Below are positions 9,941-19,172 of a stretch of 64,000 bases of DNA, piece by piece. Under the pieces are notes generated by a model. That model searched no databases and was not told the origin of the DNA. It saw only the letters and a list, made by a program, of their open reading frames with translations. A program made the translations under genes and the position numbers. How positions within the stretch are numbered: the first letter of the stretch is position 1; each line of letters begins with the position of its first letter. Origin of the DNA: Legionella quinlivanii (GTDB taxonomy: Bacteria; Pseudomonadota; Gammaproteobacteria; Legionellales; Legionellaceae); contig NZ_UGOX01000001.1 of NCBI RefSeq assembly GCF_900461555.1, positions 1,811,501 to 1,875,500 on the forward strand. The letters are read 5' to 3'.

Positions 9941-10663
9941 TTATTTATGAATTTTTCTTCGTTTGTGACGCGAGCGTCTTAACATATTTAGCAATTCTAC
10001 GCTAATTGAAAAACCCATCGCAAAATATACATAAGCCCTGGGAACATGGAATGAGAAGCTGTCTGCGATAAGAACCGTACCTATTAAAATAAGAAAAGAC
10101 AGGGCCAGCATTTTTATCGTCGGATGTTTATCGATGAAGCGGCTGACTGGTTCGCTGGCATAAATCATTACCAGAATAGCGCAGGTAATTGCAGCGGCCA
10201 TAACCCAGAAGCGGTTAGTAAGGCCAATCGCAGTTAGAACACTATCCAGTGAAAACACCACATCCATAATTGCAACTTGTGTTACCACCGCTTTCATAGT
10301 GGTTTTCCTGGAGGGCTTATCAATCATAAGCGGGGGATCCTCTCCCACTTCATCATGAATTTCCTGTGTCGCCTTGACGATGAGAAACGCACCGCCCGCG
10401 AAAAGAAAAAGATCCCGTGCCGAGAAGGAAAACCTGGCAATTGAAAATAAGGGATGCTTAAGCTCTGCCAGCCATACGGCCGAGGCTAACAGGCATAAAC
10501 GGGTCACCCAGGCAAATGTAAGCCCCCATCGTCTGGCGGCCTTACGCTGCTCCAAAGGCAGTTTTTCAGTAAGGATTGATAAAAAGATTAAATTGTCTAT
10601 TCCTAGTACAATCTCTAATATAACCAATGCTATCAGACTAAATATGATATCCAGCATATCCAT
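9941..10663 (-). CDS. TerC/YgdQ-family integral membrane protein
   Basis: Seven or so hydrophobic helices identify a 240-residue TerC-family membrane protein. Family signatures are visible: LEIVLGIDNLIFLSILTEKL in the first helices, with the conserved Asp of GIDN, and MDVVFSLDSVLTAIG in the middle, with the Asp of SLDS. These acidic membrane positions are thought to bind metal ions in the family, some members of which export manganese or calcium. The tail is strongly basic (RRSRHKRRKIHK), consistent with a cytoplasmic end. It is convergent with the transaldolase gene. The substrate is not known. Confidence 0.85.
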   Translation of the reverse strand: MDMLDIIFSLIALVILEIVLGIDNLIFLSILTEKLPLEQRKAARRWGLTFAWVTRLCLLASAVWLAELKHPLFSIARFSFSARDLFLFAGGAFLIVKATQEIHDEVGEDPPLMIDKPSRKTTMKAVVTQVAIMDVVFSLDSVLTAIGLTNRFWVMAAAITCAILVMIYASEPVSRFIDKHPTIKMLALSFLILIGTVLIADSFSFHVPRAYVYFAMGFSISVELLNMLRRSRHKRRKIHK

Positions 10664-10819
10664 TTGTAATTCTCATGACTTGATCGAAATCAATTATTTA
10701 TTGAGTTAAAAAAATGAATTTTCTCTTAAGAATAAGACTATGATTTTAATTAAACATAACCATTTCACTTTACTACATATCTTAGCTATAATAGACAGCG
10801 TTATACAATCTTTATTTAG

Positions 10820-12166
10820 GTGACTACAATAATTAAGTTAATAAAAAAGCTGTTGCGAAAATCCAGGGGAAAACATACTCCTATAGAAGCCAGCTTCATC
10901 ATACCCCGCACACAGCATAATGTTTCAAAAACGGATATCAGCCCTAATGCCCTGAAGGTTTTAAACCGCCTTAATGGCGCTGGATTTCAAGCTTATCTTG
11001 TTGGCGGAAGCGTGCGTGATCTTCTTCTAGGTCAGGCTCCCAAAGACTTTGACGTGGCAACTAACGCCACACCCAACCAGATCAAAAGCTTATTTAGAAA
11101 TGCCCGGATTATTGGTCGCCGCTTCAAATTAGTTCATATTATATTCCATCGCGATATTATCGAAGTAGCCACATTTCGCGGCAATCAGTCAATTGATGAA
11201 AGCCAGCAGGTTAATGAGCGCGGCATGCTTGTGCGTGATAATGTTTACGGTAGTCTGGATGAAGATGCCTGGCGGCGTGATTTTACCGTTAACTCGCTTT
11301 ACTATAATATTGAAGATTCCTCCATTGTCGACTTCACTGGCGGAGTGGATGACATACATCGCAGACAATTGCGTATGATAGGAGATCCGCTCATTCGCTA
11401 TCAGGAAGATCCGGTAAGGATGCTTCGTGCCATTCGTTTCAGCGCCAAACTTAATTTTGCTCTGGAAGAAGAAACGGCGAAACCCCTGACTAAAATGAGT
11501 TCGTTAATACGTCATGTGTCAAGCTCCAGATTATTTGATGAGATCACCAAGCTCTATCAATGCGGACAAGGTGAGGCCGTTCAGCGCTTGCTGATTGAGC
11601 ATGGCTTATTTGCGGAGCTCTTCAGCCAAACCTCGCAATTGCTTCATTCCGAGTACCCGGTGAGTGCGCTATTAGGGATTGCTCTGGAAAGTACAGATAC
11701 CCGAATACAAGGTAATAAACCGGTAACCCCTGCCTTTCTTTTTGCCGTATTGCTATGGTTTCCTCTGAAACAGCAGGCAGCGATTTATCAGCAAGCAGAA
11801 AATTTACCGCCTTTATCGGCACTGGAAAAAGCAATGAATCATGTGATTTTTGAACAGAATAAGGTCATTGCTATTCCCAAACGGTTTACTCAGGTTATTC
11901 GTGAAATCTGGCTTTTGCAATTTCGTTTTACCAAGCGGCATGGCGGAAGAGCGATTAATTTGTTGCAACATCCCCGATTCAGGGCAGCATTCGATTTTCT
12001 GGCATTAAGGGCGCTAGCTGGTGATGAATCCATGGAGCTTGCCCAATGGTGGACGAATTTTCAGGATGCAGACGAAACCAGACAGCATGAAATGATCACC
12101 GAAATATCTCCCCCACCGTCAAGAAAACCCAGACGCAGACAACGGAGCAAATCGGTTTCAGAATGA
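10820..12166 (+). CDS. pcnB: Poly(A) polymerase I
   Basis: Adds 3' poly(A) tails to RNA and so promotes decay. Class II nucleotidyltransferase features are clear: AYLVGGSVRDLLLGQAPKDFDVATNATP near residue 55 with the catalytic DFD pair, RRFKLVHI, a third carboxylate in DAWRRDFTVNSLYYN, and the RNA-binding helix RYQEDPVRMLRAIRFSAKL. The C-terminus is arginine-rich (SRKPRRRQRSKS), as in the family. The start is GTG at 10820 behind TTTAGG. The stop overlaps the folK start (ATGA), the usual pcnB-folK operon. Length of 448 is normal, which argues for PcnB over CCA-adding enzyme. Confidence 0.93.
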   Translation: MTTIIKLIKKLLRKSRGKHTPIEASFIIPRTQHNVSKTDISPNALKVLNRLNGAGFQAYLVGGSVRDLLLGQAPKDFDVATNATPNQIKSLFRNARIIGRRFKLVHIIFHRDIIEVATFRGNQSIDESQQVNERGMLVRDNVYGSLDEDAWRRDFTVNSLYYNIEDSSIVDFTGGVDDIHRRQLRMIGDPLIRYQEDPVRMLRAIRFSAKLNFALEEETAKPLTKMSSLIRHVSSSRLFDEITKLYQCGQGEAVQRLLIEHGLFAELFSQTSQLLHSEYPVSALLGIALESTDTRIQGNKPVTPAFLFAVLLWFPLKQQAAIYQQAENLPPLSALEKAMNHVIFEQNKVIAIPKRFTQVIREIWLLQFRFTKRHGGRAINLLQHPRFRAAFDFLALRALAGDESMELAQWWTNFQDADETRQHEMITEISPPPSRKPRRRQRSKSVSE

Positions 12167-12642
12167 TTTGCTATCTTGCGCTTGGAAGTAACCTGAAAAG
12201 TCCTGAAAGACAGATACGAACGGCAATTCAGGCTATTGCCTCGTTACCCAAGACCCAGGTACTCAAGACAGCCAGCCTGTATGAGAGTATTGCCTGGGGC
12301 AGAAAAATTCAGCCTTGTTTTTTTAATACAGTCATCAAGGTTAAAACACGGCTCCGGGCTTTAGATTTATTGAAACAATGCCAGCAAATTGAGAAAACAC
12401 ATGGCAGAATCCGACGAATACGCTGGGGTTCTCGTACCCTGGATATTGATATTTTGATTTTTGGTAAGCATTTCTCATGCCATCCACGGCTTCAGATCCC
12501 ACATCCAAGATTGTTGGAGCGCGATTTTATGTTTCTTCCCTTATTAGAAATCTCACCGAAAATTCGACTACCCGACGGCAGTAAGGTATCAGATTCTATT
12601 GCAAAAAATCCAACCCAAACCTGTTTTACCATTTCTAAATAA
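12163..12642 (+). CDS. folK: HPPK, folate biosynthesis pyrophosphokinase
   Basis: 6-hydroxymethyl-7,8-dihydropterin pyrophosphokinase moves pyrophosphate from ATP to the pterin, the step before dihydropteroate synthase. It opens with CYLALGSNLKSPERQI. It also carries the family signature RWGSRTLDIDILIFG, with metal-binding Asp residues, and IPHPRLLERDFMFLPLLEI. At 159 residues it is the expected single-domain length. It is translationally coupled to pcnB by a 4-base overlap. Confidence 0.96.
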   Translation: MICYLALGSNLKSPERQIRTAIQAIASLPKTQVLKTASLYESIAWGRKIQPCFFNTVIKVKTRLRALDLLKQCQQIEKTHGRIRRIRWGSRTLDIDILIFGKHFSCHPRLQIPHPRLLERDFMFLPLLEISPKIRLPDGSKVSDSIAKNPTQTCFTISK

Positions 12643-12664
12643 TTAAAGCAAAATGATCTGTTTG

Positions 12665-12694
12665 TTGACAATTCATCCATAAACTACCTAAAAT
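12665..12694 (+). promoter_or_regulatory. Putative sigma70 promoter of the TSPPY-protein gene
   Basis: TTGACA (12665-12670), an 18-base spacer and TAAAAT (12689-12694) lie 36 bases before the ATG of the 637-residue orphan gene. The strong -35 suggests independent transcription from pcnB-folK. No good ribosome site is visible at the ATG. Confidence 0.5.
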
Positions 12695-12730
12695 AGCCGA
12701 TTTTGAAGCAATACTCCGGTACTGAACACT

Positions 12731-14644
12731 ATGCCCCGATTTTTAAATAATTCTCAGCAAATAATCAATCTTCTTAGCAAGGAATTTAATCTCGATTGCG
12801 CTGCTTATAAAAATATTAACTTTAAGGAAATGAAAAATTATAAGTACTTTTCACAAAAGAAACTTATAAACGCATCTCCTTCGGACTTCATTCCTACTGA
12901 AAAAGAAGTAAAGGACAACCCTCAACTACTCAAATTGATTACTTCTATCTTATTCAGTGATTGCTTTGACTTTCTTAACTTCAAAGAAAATATCTTTGTC
13001 AGTGCAGATTATTTCAAGAGCAAATTAATTGAAGTGCAGAATTATATCCAGGTCTGCCACTCACCCTTAAGCTCCGATGAAAAAGCGCTTAAGATCGACG
13101 CCATCGAATTCCTGATATGCCAAATGATTGGTTTACGATTGCTCAAGGAAATCAGGGAGAGAAAACTGGAACTCCCGTTTGAACCGATAAGCAGAAAAGA
13201 CGCGGAAAAAGATTTGCAAGCTTTAAAAAATATTATGCCAAAGCTTGGTACAACAAAAAAACTGACCCTGTCTTTTAACGACAGTTTTCCACAAACTCTA
13301 ATAGGAGCATCTACCTCAGCCCGCTATATGGATCCTTTCCGTTATGCAGTCAGCAATGGACAACGTGCCAAGACAAATGCCTATACCCCTTTAAGTGCCT
13401 GGGCTGCAGATAATCTGGCTTCATTTTTTTGTGGACAACTTCGCCAGACTGCAATGAAAGCCAGAAAAAATGCTCAGAAAGTACAAACTGCGGAGAGATC
13501 TCTCAATCTATCTGAAAATACATCATCAGATATGTATAATTTTTACAGGCTCGACATGCATCTTTCATGCTCGAAAATTAGATATGCACTTATAAGAAAA
13601 TATGGTGTAAACCAGTATCATCCCTTATACGTAGGCTCACTTATTGATTTCCTGAAAAAAGAATACGGTTACTCAGTGGAAAGCTATCTCGATTTATGTA
13701 TGGGATGGGGCGATCGGATGGCAGGTGCATTTGGTGCCTCCCCTTTGGGCCTAAAACGTTATGTTGGGACCGATCCGAACACTGAGTTGGTACCAGCCTA
13801 TAACGAGATCATTGCAAACCATCAACCTGAAAACTTCCAAACCTTTACTTATGCGCTTCCTATGGAGGCTCTCACACCAGCTCAGTTATGTCCAGACGGC
13901 AAACCAAACCATATGATGTTAACCTCCCCTCCTTATTTCGATAAAGAGAACTATCCAGGCAAACAACAGTCACACAAACTGTATCCCAAATATGAGGACT
14001 GGTTCAAAAACTTTATGATACCATTAATTAGCCAGGCGCAGATGGGTTTGGAAGCGGGCGGCTTTATTGCCATTGAAATGGGAAGCGCCCTGGATAGATC
14101 AATCGATATACCAGGCGATATTGACACTTATCTCGGCAAATGTACGCAATTAGAAAAGCTCGGCAAGTTCGTTAATACCCGGTATCACAGCACCCCAACA
14201 TTCCTGGTGAGATATCTTGGCTCATTTCCACTAGAAAAGCCGATTCCGGTGCAAATCTCAGAAAATTTAGAATTTATAAGAAATGAAACCTGCGTTGATG
14301 AGTTTGAGCATAAGAAATTAATGGCAGCATCTGCTTTGGCATTAATGTCTTCGGATTATTCTAATGAACCCCCTCTATTACCTGAAGATCCCTTTCAGGA
14401 CGATGAGGTAATAGCAAGTGGTGTAGTTTTCAAAAGAGCTAATGACAGCGAAGATACTGATACTCTTAAAAAACAGAAAGCGAATGAAGATCAGTCACGA
14501 TTAAAAAATGCAGTGCATCTTTCGAAATTTGGAATACATGCTTACAGAGTAGATTCATTTACCTCTCCCTTTGTGGAACCTGCAGTACAGGACATGAATT
14601 CACTAGATCAGGCTGATATTCAGCGACCAGGGTTTAACGTTTAA
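12731..14644 (+). CDS. Orphan TSPPY-motif methyltransferase-like protein, effector candidate
   Basis: Function not established. The middle of this 637-residue protein resembles a SAM-dependent nucleic-acid aminomethyltransferase. YLDLCMGWGDRMAGAF near residue 318 looks like the SAM-binding motif I, VGTDPNTELVPAYNEI like motif II, and MMLTSPPYFDKENY near residue 397 is the (S/D)PPY catalytic motif of N4-cytosine or N6-adenine methylases. The N-terminal 200 residues are lysine-rich and unrecognised. No restriction endonuclease or specificity subunit is adjacent. Near the C-terminus (about 567-585) lies a basic pair, ten residues, then KKQK, resembling a bipartite nuclear localisation signal. 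This suggests a host-directed modifier, but a phage-derived DNA methylase is a real alternative. It has its own promoter-like sequence. Confidence 0.6.
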   Translation: MPRFLNNSQQIINLLSKEFNLDCAAYKNINFKEMKNYKYFSQKKLINASPSDFIPTEKEVKDNPQLLKLITSILFSDCFDFLNFKENIFVSADYFKSKLIEVQNYIQVCHSPLSSDEKALKIDAIEFLICQMIGLRLLKEIRERKLELPFEPISRKDAEKDLQALKNIMPKLGTTKKLTLSFNDSFPQTLIGASTSARYMDPFRYAVSNGQRAKTNAYTPLSAWAADNLASFFCGQLRQTAMKARKNAQKVQTAERSLNLSENTSSDMYNFYRLDMHLSCSKIRYALIRKYGVNQYHPLYVGSLIDFLKKEYGYSVESYLDLCMGWGDRMAGAFGASPLGLKRYVGTDPNTELVPAYNEIIANHQPENFQTFTYALPMEALTPAQLCPDGKPNHMMLTSPPYFDKENYPGKQQSHKLYPKYEDWFKNFMIPLISQAQMGLEAGGFIAIEMGSALDRSIDIPGDIDTYLGKCTQLEKLGKFVNTRYHSTPTFLVRYLGSFPLEKPIPVQISENLEFIRNETCVDEFEHKKLMAASALALMSSDYSNEPPLLPEDPFQDDEVIASGVVFKRANDSEDTDTLKKQKANEDQSRLKNAVHLSKFGIHAYRVDSFTSPFVEPAVQDMNSLDQADIQRPGFNV

Positions 14645-14703
14645 AAAAAGACTGTTTCAAATTAAGTGATTCTCACGAGGAAGTTGTCTATGTTTAGCAT
14701 AAA

Positions 14704-14790
14704 CCGTCTTTGTGAGCCTAGCGAAACAATCCAGATACTGACTTTATTCAAGCTTCCATCTGGATTGCTTCACGTTGTTCGCAAAGACGA
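14704..14790. repeat. 87-bp palindromic interspersed repeat, copy 1
   Basis: Two arms of about 30 bases, starting GTCTTTGTGAGC and ending GTTCGCAAAGAC, are imperfect inverted repeats that share AGCGAA(A/G)CAATCC. A second copy lies at 51531-51616 with the same arms and a similar ATTCAAG(C/T)TT centre. It occupies the gap between the TSPPY gene and the universal stress gene. It resembles small non-autonomous palindromic elements of bacterial intergenic regions. Confidence 0.75.
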
Positions 14791-14895
14791 CAACTTAGCC
14801 TCGGTTTTATAAATATATCAGACCAGAACAAACCGGCCTGGATAAAGGTTGTTGTTTTTACTGAAAGAAACTACAATTAAGTTGATACCTGTTTT

Positions 14896-15339
14896 ATGGA
14901 TGAGGCGATCTTGTATAAAATAATTCTGCACGCGACGGACTTAAAAGAAAATCATAGAATTTACTGTCAACAGGCAGTGAAGTTAGCAAAGGCTTTTAAT
15001 GCCGAGCTTCATTTTCTTCATGTCATCGAGCCCCCCAAGTCGCTTCAATTTGCACAAAGCCTGGGATTTGCTGAAATTGCCAAGCCATCCAAGGAAGATG
15101 CCCAAACAGTTATGGACCTACTATGCGAAAGTCTGGGTATACCGCCCGAACAGCAATACATTGAAATTGGCACAGCTTCTCAGCATATTTTGCAAAAAAT
15201 TAAAGAATTAGGCTGCGATCTGGTTATCCTTGGCAGTCATAGCTCCAGCATTCCTGCATTTTTAGGAAGTACAGCCAATGCAGTCATGCATCATGCAAGT
15301 TGCGACGTGCTTACTCTTAGAAATACTGAAACTGGTTAA
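14896..15339 (+). CDS. Universal stress protein (UspA family)
   Basis: A single Usp domain of 147 residues: KIILHATDLKENHR strand-loop at the N-terminus, ELHFLHVIEPP, and a C-terminal LVILGSHSSSIPAFLGSTANAVM. The last segment resembles the ATP-binding G-x2-G-x9-G(S/T) motif, but the second glycine is serine (GSHS), so nucleotide binding is uncertain. Family members act in survival under starvation or oxidative stress; the specific role here is unknown. It is monocistronic, ending 4 bases past the stop of the opposing small secreted protein gene. Confidence 0.88.
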   Translation: MDEAILYKIILHATDLKENHRIYCQQAVKLAKAFNAELHFLHVIEPPKSLQFAQSLGFAEIAKPSKEDAQTVMDLLCESLGIPPEQQYIEIGTASQHILQKIKELGCDLVILGSHSSSIPAFLGSTANAVMHHASCDVLTLRNTETG

Positions 15340-15743
15340 TTATTTGCTGGATTATCCGAAATAAGGGAACCTTCGGCATAGTAATGATATTGAGAACCCG
15401 ATAAATCATTATAGGTAATTCTGTGCAACTCATCATTTCTCCTTAATTCTATAAAAAAAGCAGGCGGACTATATACACCGCACCAAATTAGAATAGATGA
15501 CTTCATCTCACAAGTATCAGATACATATGTCTTAAAAGGCGACTTGCCTCTGACAAGAAAAGGATAGCGGGATCCAGCGGGGTTGCGTTCGATCGTTAAA
15601 GTATACGTCTTACTTCCCTCCTGATTTATCCAGGTTTTAATGAAGGCATCACCACTCTCTCCCGATGATATGGCAAATACGCTATTGGAATTAAGCATTA
15701 GAATGGATAAGAGATAAAAAATAAATAACTTCTCAATACGCAT
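15336..15743 (-). CDS. Small secreted protein of unknown function
   Basis: I do not recognise this 135-residue protein. It starts with a classical Sec signal peptide (KLFIFYLLSILMLNSNSVFA), with predicted cleavage after the VFA around residue 24. The mature part of about 110 residues is rich in serine and tyrosine and has two cysteines (SDTCEMKSS, LIWCGVY) that could form a disulfide, consistent with a periplasmic or exported protein. It is convergent with the universal stress gene, overlapping by 4 bases. Confidence 0.6.
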   Translation of the reverse strand: MRIEKLFIFYLLSILMLNSNSVFAISSGESGDAFIKTWINQEGSKTYTLTIERNPAGSRYPFLVRGKSPFKTYVSDTCEMKSSILIWCGVYSPPAFFIELRRNDELHRITYNDLSGSQYHYYAEGSLISDNPANN

Positions 15744-15781
15744 AACTAGTCCCTTCTCTATCCAGATAATTGGGTGTTTTT

Positions 15782-16171
15782 TTATTGAAGAGCCTTTTCT
15801 ATCATTGGAATAATTTTGAGATTTGCTTCTGGAAACTCAAAATCGTTTAGGTGATTAAGACTAACCCATTTCAGGCCAAGTTGGGACTCGTTACAAATCG
15901 CAACGCCTGAAAATCCAGAAACAATAAAGACCTGGAGTTGAACCAGCTTCTCTCCATACCAATGAATTACTTCTCCTAAGAAATCATAACTCTCTACAGC
16001 TAAACCAACTTCTTCATGAACTTCACGTACCAGCGCATCGGCTGCATTTTCTGAAGCCTCGACTTTCCCTCCGGGAAACTCCCAGGCCCCTGGATGCGGA
16101 ACATGCAAGGGCCTTTGAGTAATGAGAATTTTCTGCAAGTGGTCAACAATGACTGCAACAACTACTTTCAC
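15782..16171 (-). CDS. mutT: 8-oxo-dGTP diphosphatase (Nudix hydrolase)
   Basis: Cleans the nucleotide pool by hydrolysing 8-oxo-dGTP, preventing A:T to C:G changes. The Nudix box is complete: [20 protein letters not shown] followed by EVGL, preceded by the substrate-pocket FPGGK and [10 protein letters not shown]. Length of 129 equals E. coli MutT. It starts with GTG, whose bases overlap the secA stop (GTGA), giving translational coupling in the conserved secA-mutT order. Confidence 0.94.
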   Translation of the reverse strand: MKVVVAVIVDHLQKILITQRPLHVPHPGAWEFPGGKVEASENAADALVREVHEEVGLAVESYDFLGEVIHWYGEKLVQLQVFIVSGFSGVAICNESQLGLKWVSLNHLNDFEFPEANLKIIPMIEKALQ

Positions 16172-18867
16172 GCAAGACTACCATGACAGCTTTTATATTT
16201 TTTACCAGAACCACAAGGGCAAGGCTCATTGCGGCCCACTTTTTGCTCTGTTCGGCGAAAAGTAGTTTGTCCTTCTTGCTGCTGGTCTTGTTCAGTTGAT
16301 GACTCGTCTTCATGAATAAATTGCATTTTCTGAACCTGTTCAGAGCGGCGTTGCTCCTCGACCGCATTCACATCTTCTTCAGTCTGCACTTGAACAGAGG
16401 TAAGCAGACGAATAATATCGTATTTCAAATTGTCTAACATCATCGTAAACAAGGTGAAAGCCTCTCGTTTGTATTCCTGCTTCGGATCTTTCTGAGCATA
16501 ACCCCGTAAGTGAATTCCCTGACGCAGGTGATCCATTGCTGCCAGGTGCTCACGCCATTGAGTATCCATCGTCTGGAGAATTACTGATTTCTCAAATTGT
16601 GCAAGCACTTCGCGTCCGGCAAGCTGCTCTTTTTCCTCATAGCGTTTCAAGCATAAATCAAAGATTCGATCCCTGATTTGTTCAGGTTGCAAAGAGTGAT
16701 CGTTTTCAACCCAGCTTTCTACATCGGCTTTAATTTGAAAATCTTCCTGCAGAGTACTGGCTAAACCTTTTAAATCCCATTGATCTTCAAGGCTCTGGGG
16801 AGGAATATAATTATCAACCAGACCGAATATTACATCTTCGCGCATTGAATCGACAGTTTCCTTAGGATCACTCATTGCCATGATTTCAGCACGCTGGCTA
16901 TAAATCACTTTACGCTGATTGTTTGCAACATTATCGTAGTCCAGTAATTGCTTACGCACATCAAAATGATGCCCTTCCAATTTACGCTGTGCATTTTCAA
17001 TTGCTTTGGTAACCAGATTGTGTTCAATTGGCTCTCCAGGTTTCATTCCCAGACGGCGCATCATATTCGCCACACGCTCTGAAGCAAAGATACGCATTAA
17101 ATTATCTTCCAGCGACAGATAAAAGCGGCTGCTGCCAGGATCCCCCTGACGACCTGCTCTCCCACGCAACTGATTATCAATACGGCGAGATTCGTGGCGC
17201 TCGGAACCAATAATTCGCAAGCCCCCTGCCTTTAATACCTCTTCATGACGCTTTTGCCATTCTTCTTTTACTTTCTGGCGATCAGCTTCTGAAGCATCGG
17301 CAGGCAATTCAGCCAGAGCGGCAGACAAGCTGCCTCCCAATACGATGTCAGTTCCCCGGCCCGCCATATTGGTAGCAATAGTCACTACACCAGGCCGACC
17401 CGCTTCAGCAATGATATGCGCTTCTTTTTCATGGAATTTTGCATTGAGCACCTGATGCTTGATTTTGGCCTTGTCCAGGAGGCGGCTAACCAGCTCAGAG
17501 GCTTCAATAGACGCCGTACCGACCAACACCGGCTGACGTCTGGTAATGCAATCACGAATATCTTCAATAATCGCTTCGTATTTATCTTTCTGAGTCAGAT
17601 AAACCAGATCGGCCTGGTCCTGACGCTGCATCGTGCGATTGGTTGGGATGACAACTACTTCCAGGTTATAAATCTGCTGAAACTCATATGCCTCAGTATC
17701 CGCTGTACCGGTCATTCCAGCCAGCTTGTTATAAATACGGAAGAAGTTCTGGAAGGTAATAGACGCAAGCGTCTGATTTTCATGCTGGATAGCCACTCGT
17801 TCCTTGGCTTCAACAGCCTGATGCAGTCCTTCGGACCATCGACGGCCGGGCATGGTTCGTCCAGTGTGTTCGTCCACAATAACAACCTGATTGTCTTTGA
17901 CGATATAATCGACATCACGATGAAACATGACATGCGCACGCAAGGACGCATTAACATGATGCATTAATATAATATTACTTGCATGATACAGACTTTCTCC
18001 TGGATTAAGTAAGCCTTCATTGGTCAATAATTCTTCAATAATCTGATGACCAGACTCAGTCAGATGCGCTTGTTTCTGCTTCTCATCTACAGTGTAATGG
18101 CCGCCATCACCCTCTTCCTCCTGCTTCTTAAGCTGGGGAATCAGTTTATTTACTTTCACATAAAGGTCAGAGCTACCCTCTGCAGCACCAGAAATAATTA
18201 AAGGCGTTCGCGCTTCGTCAATGAGGATGGAATCGACTTCGTCGACGATAGCAAAGTTAAGCTCTCTTTGAACCTTATCTGCCAGGCTGAATGCCATATT
18301 ATCGCGCAGATAATCAAAACCAAATTCATTATTGGTTCCATAGACGATATCCGCTTTATACGCTTCCTGTTTTGCTGGATGAGCCATGTCGGGGGTAATG
18401 ACGCCAACCGTTAAGCCCAGAAATTCGTAGATTGGCTTCATCCACTGGCTATCCCGCTTGGCGAGATAATCGTTTACAGTCACCACGTGGACACCTAACC
18501 CGCTAATCGCGTTTAGGTAAGCGGGCAATGTGGCTACAAGGGTTTTACCTTCACCAGTTCGCATCTCGGCAATATTCCCTTCATGCAGAACCATTCCCCC
18601 AATCAATTGCACATCAAAATGCCGCAAGCCCATTGTCCGTACAGAGACTTCCCTGACGACCGCAAATGCTTCAGCCAGCATTTCATCAAGCGACTCACCC
18701 TGCTCCAGGCGCGCTTTAAATTCTTTGGTTTTTGCTGCCAATTGCTCATCAGAGAGGCTTTGCATCATTGGCTCAAAACCATTGATAGCCAGCACAACCT
18801 TCTCCATGCGTCTCAAGGTCCGCTCATTCCGACTACCAAACATTTTTTTCATCAATGTATTTAGCAT
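16168..18867 (-). CDS. secA: Preprotein translocase ATPase SecA
   Basis: Motor ATPase that drives unfolded preproteins through the SecYEG channel. The 899-residue protein has all the expected blocks: Walker A in [18 protein letters not shown] near residue 103, [19 protein letters not shown] near 209, the preprotein cross-linking domain after it, [13 protein letters not shown] and [20 protein letters not shown] in the second helicase domain, and a C-terminal zinc-binding tail [14 protein letters not shown] for SecB contact. The start is ATG at 18867. No secM-like gene lies upstream. It heads the secA-mutT pair. Confidence 0.98.
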   Translation of the reverse strand: MLNTLMKKMFGSRNERTLRRMEKVVLAINGFEPMMQSLSDEQLAAKTKEFKARLEQGESLDEMLAEAFAVVREVSVRTMGLRHFDVQLIGGMVLHEGNIAEMRTGEGKTLVATLPAYLNAISGLGVHVVTVNDYLAKRDSQWMKPIYEFLGLTVGVITPDMAHPAKQEAYKADIVYGTNNEFGFDYLRDNMAFSLADKVQRELNFAIVDEVDSILIDEARTPLIISGAAEGSSDLYVKVNKLIPQLKKQEEEGDGGHYTVDEKQKQAHLTESGHQIIEELLTNEGLLNPGESLYHASNIILMHHVNASLRAHVMFHRDVDYIVKDNQVVIVDEHTGRTMPGRRWSEGLHQAVEAKERVAIQHENQTLASITFQNFFRIYNKLAGMTGTADTEAYEFQQIYNLEVVVIPTNRTMQRQDQADLVYLTQKDKYEAIIEDIRDCITRRQPVLVGTASIEASELVSRLLDKAKIKHQVLNAKFHEKEAHIIAEAGRPGVVTIATNMAGRGTDIVLGGSLSAALAELPADASEADRQKVKEEWQKRHEEVLKAGGLRIIGSERHESRRIDNQLRGRAGRQGDPGSSRFYLSLEDNLMRIFASERVANMMRRLGMKPGEPIEHNLVTKAIENAQRKLEGHHFDVRKQLLDYDNVANNQRKVIYSQRAEIMAMSDPKETVDSMREDVIFGLVDNYIPPQSLEDQWDLKGLASTLQEDFQIKADVESWVENDHSLQPEQIRDRIFDLCLKRYEEKEQLAGREVLAQFEKSVILQTMDTQWREHLAAMDHLRQGIHLRGYAQKDPKQEYKREAFTLFTMMLDNLKYDIIRLLTSVQVQTEEDVNAVEEQRRSEQVQKMQFIHEDESSTEQDQQQEGQTTFRRTEQKVGRNEPCPCGSGKKYKSCHGSLA

Positions 18868-19172
18868 GGCCTAATAATCCCCTGTGATTTTTTGCACGTC
18901 AAAAGCGCTTAATTTACTAGAATTAAAGAAAAATTGCCATGAATAAGACTATTTCTATGTAAATTAAGCTCTCAAAACAAACTCCAGACTCCCAAATCGG
19001 CTCGAATTATGAAAATTCTGTATTATGCCTTGGCAGTGCACCACAACTTCAAAATACGCGCAGGTTGAATTTTGGGCTAAAATCTTAAGAGAACCTTGCA
19101 CTGAATCAGGATTTTTGCGAGAAAATATAATCTGCTTAATGAGCTATTTCAAAAAAAAAGAGGTCATTCTAT
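18868..19172. other. Intergenic region between secA and cyclase-like gene
   Basis: About 305 bases between divergent genes, AT-rich. It should hold the secA and cyclase-like gene promoters. TATAAT occurs at 19126-19131 on the plus strand but has no well-spaced -35. I see no repeat, RNA gene or reading frame of note here. Confidence 0.5.

Noticed and set aside
17416-17967. Long open frame opposite secA
   Set aside because: It is antisense to conserved secA motifs, has no ribosome site or recognisable domain, and is explained by codon bias of secA.
19096-19131. TTGCAC...TATAAT promoter before the cyclase-like gene
   Set aside because: The spacer is 24 bases, too long for a sigma70 promoter; only the TATAAT remains.
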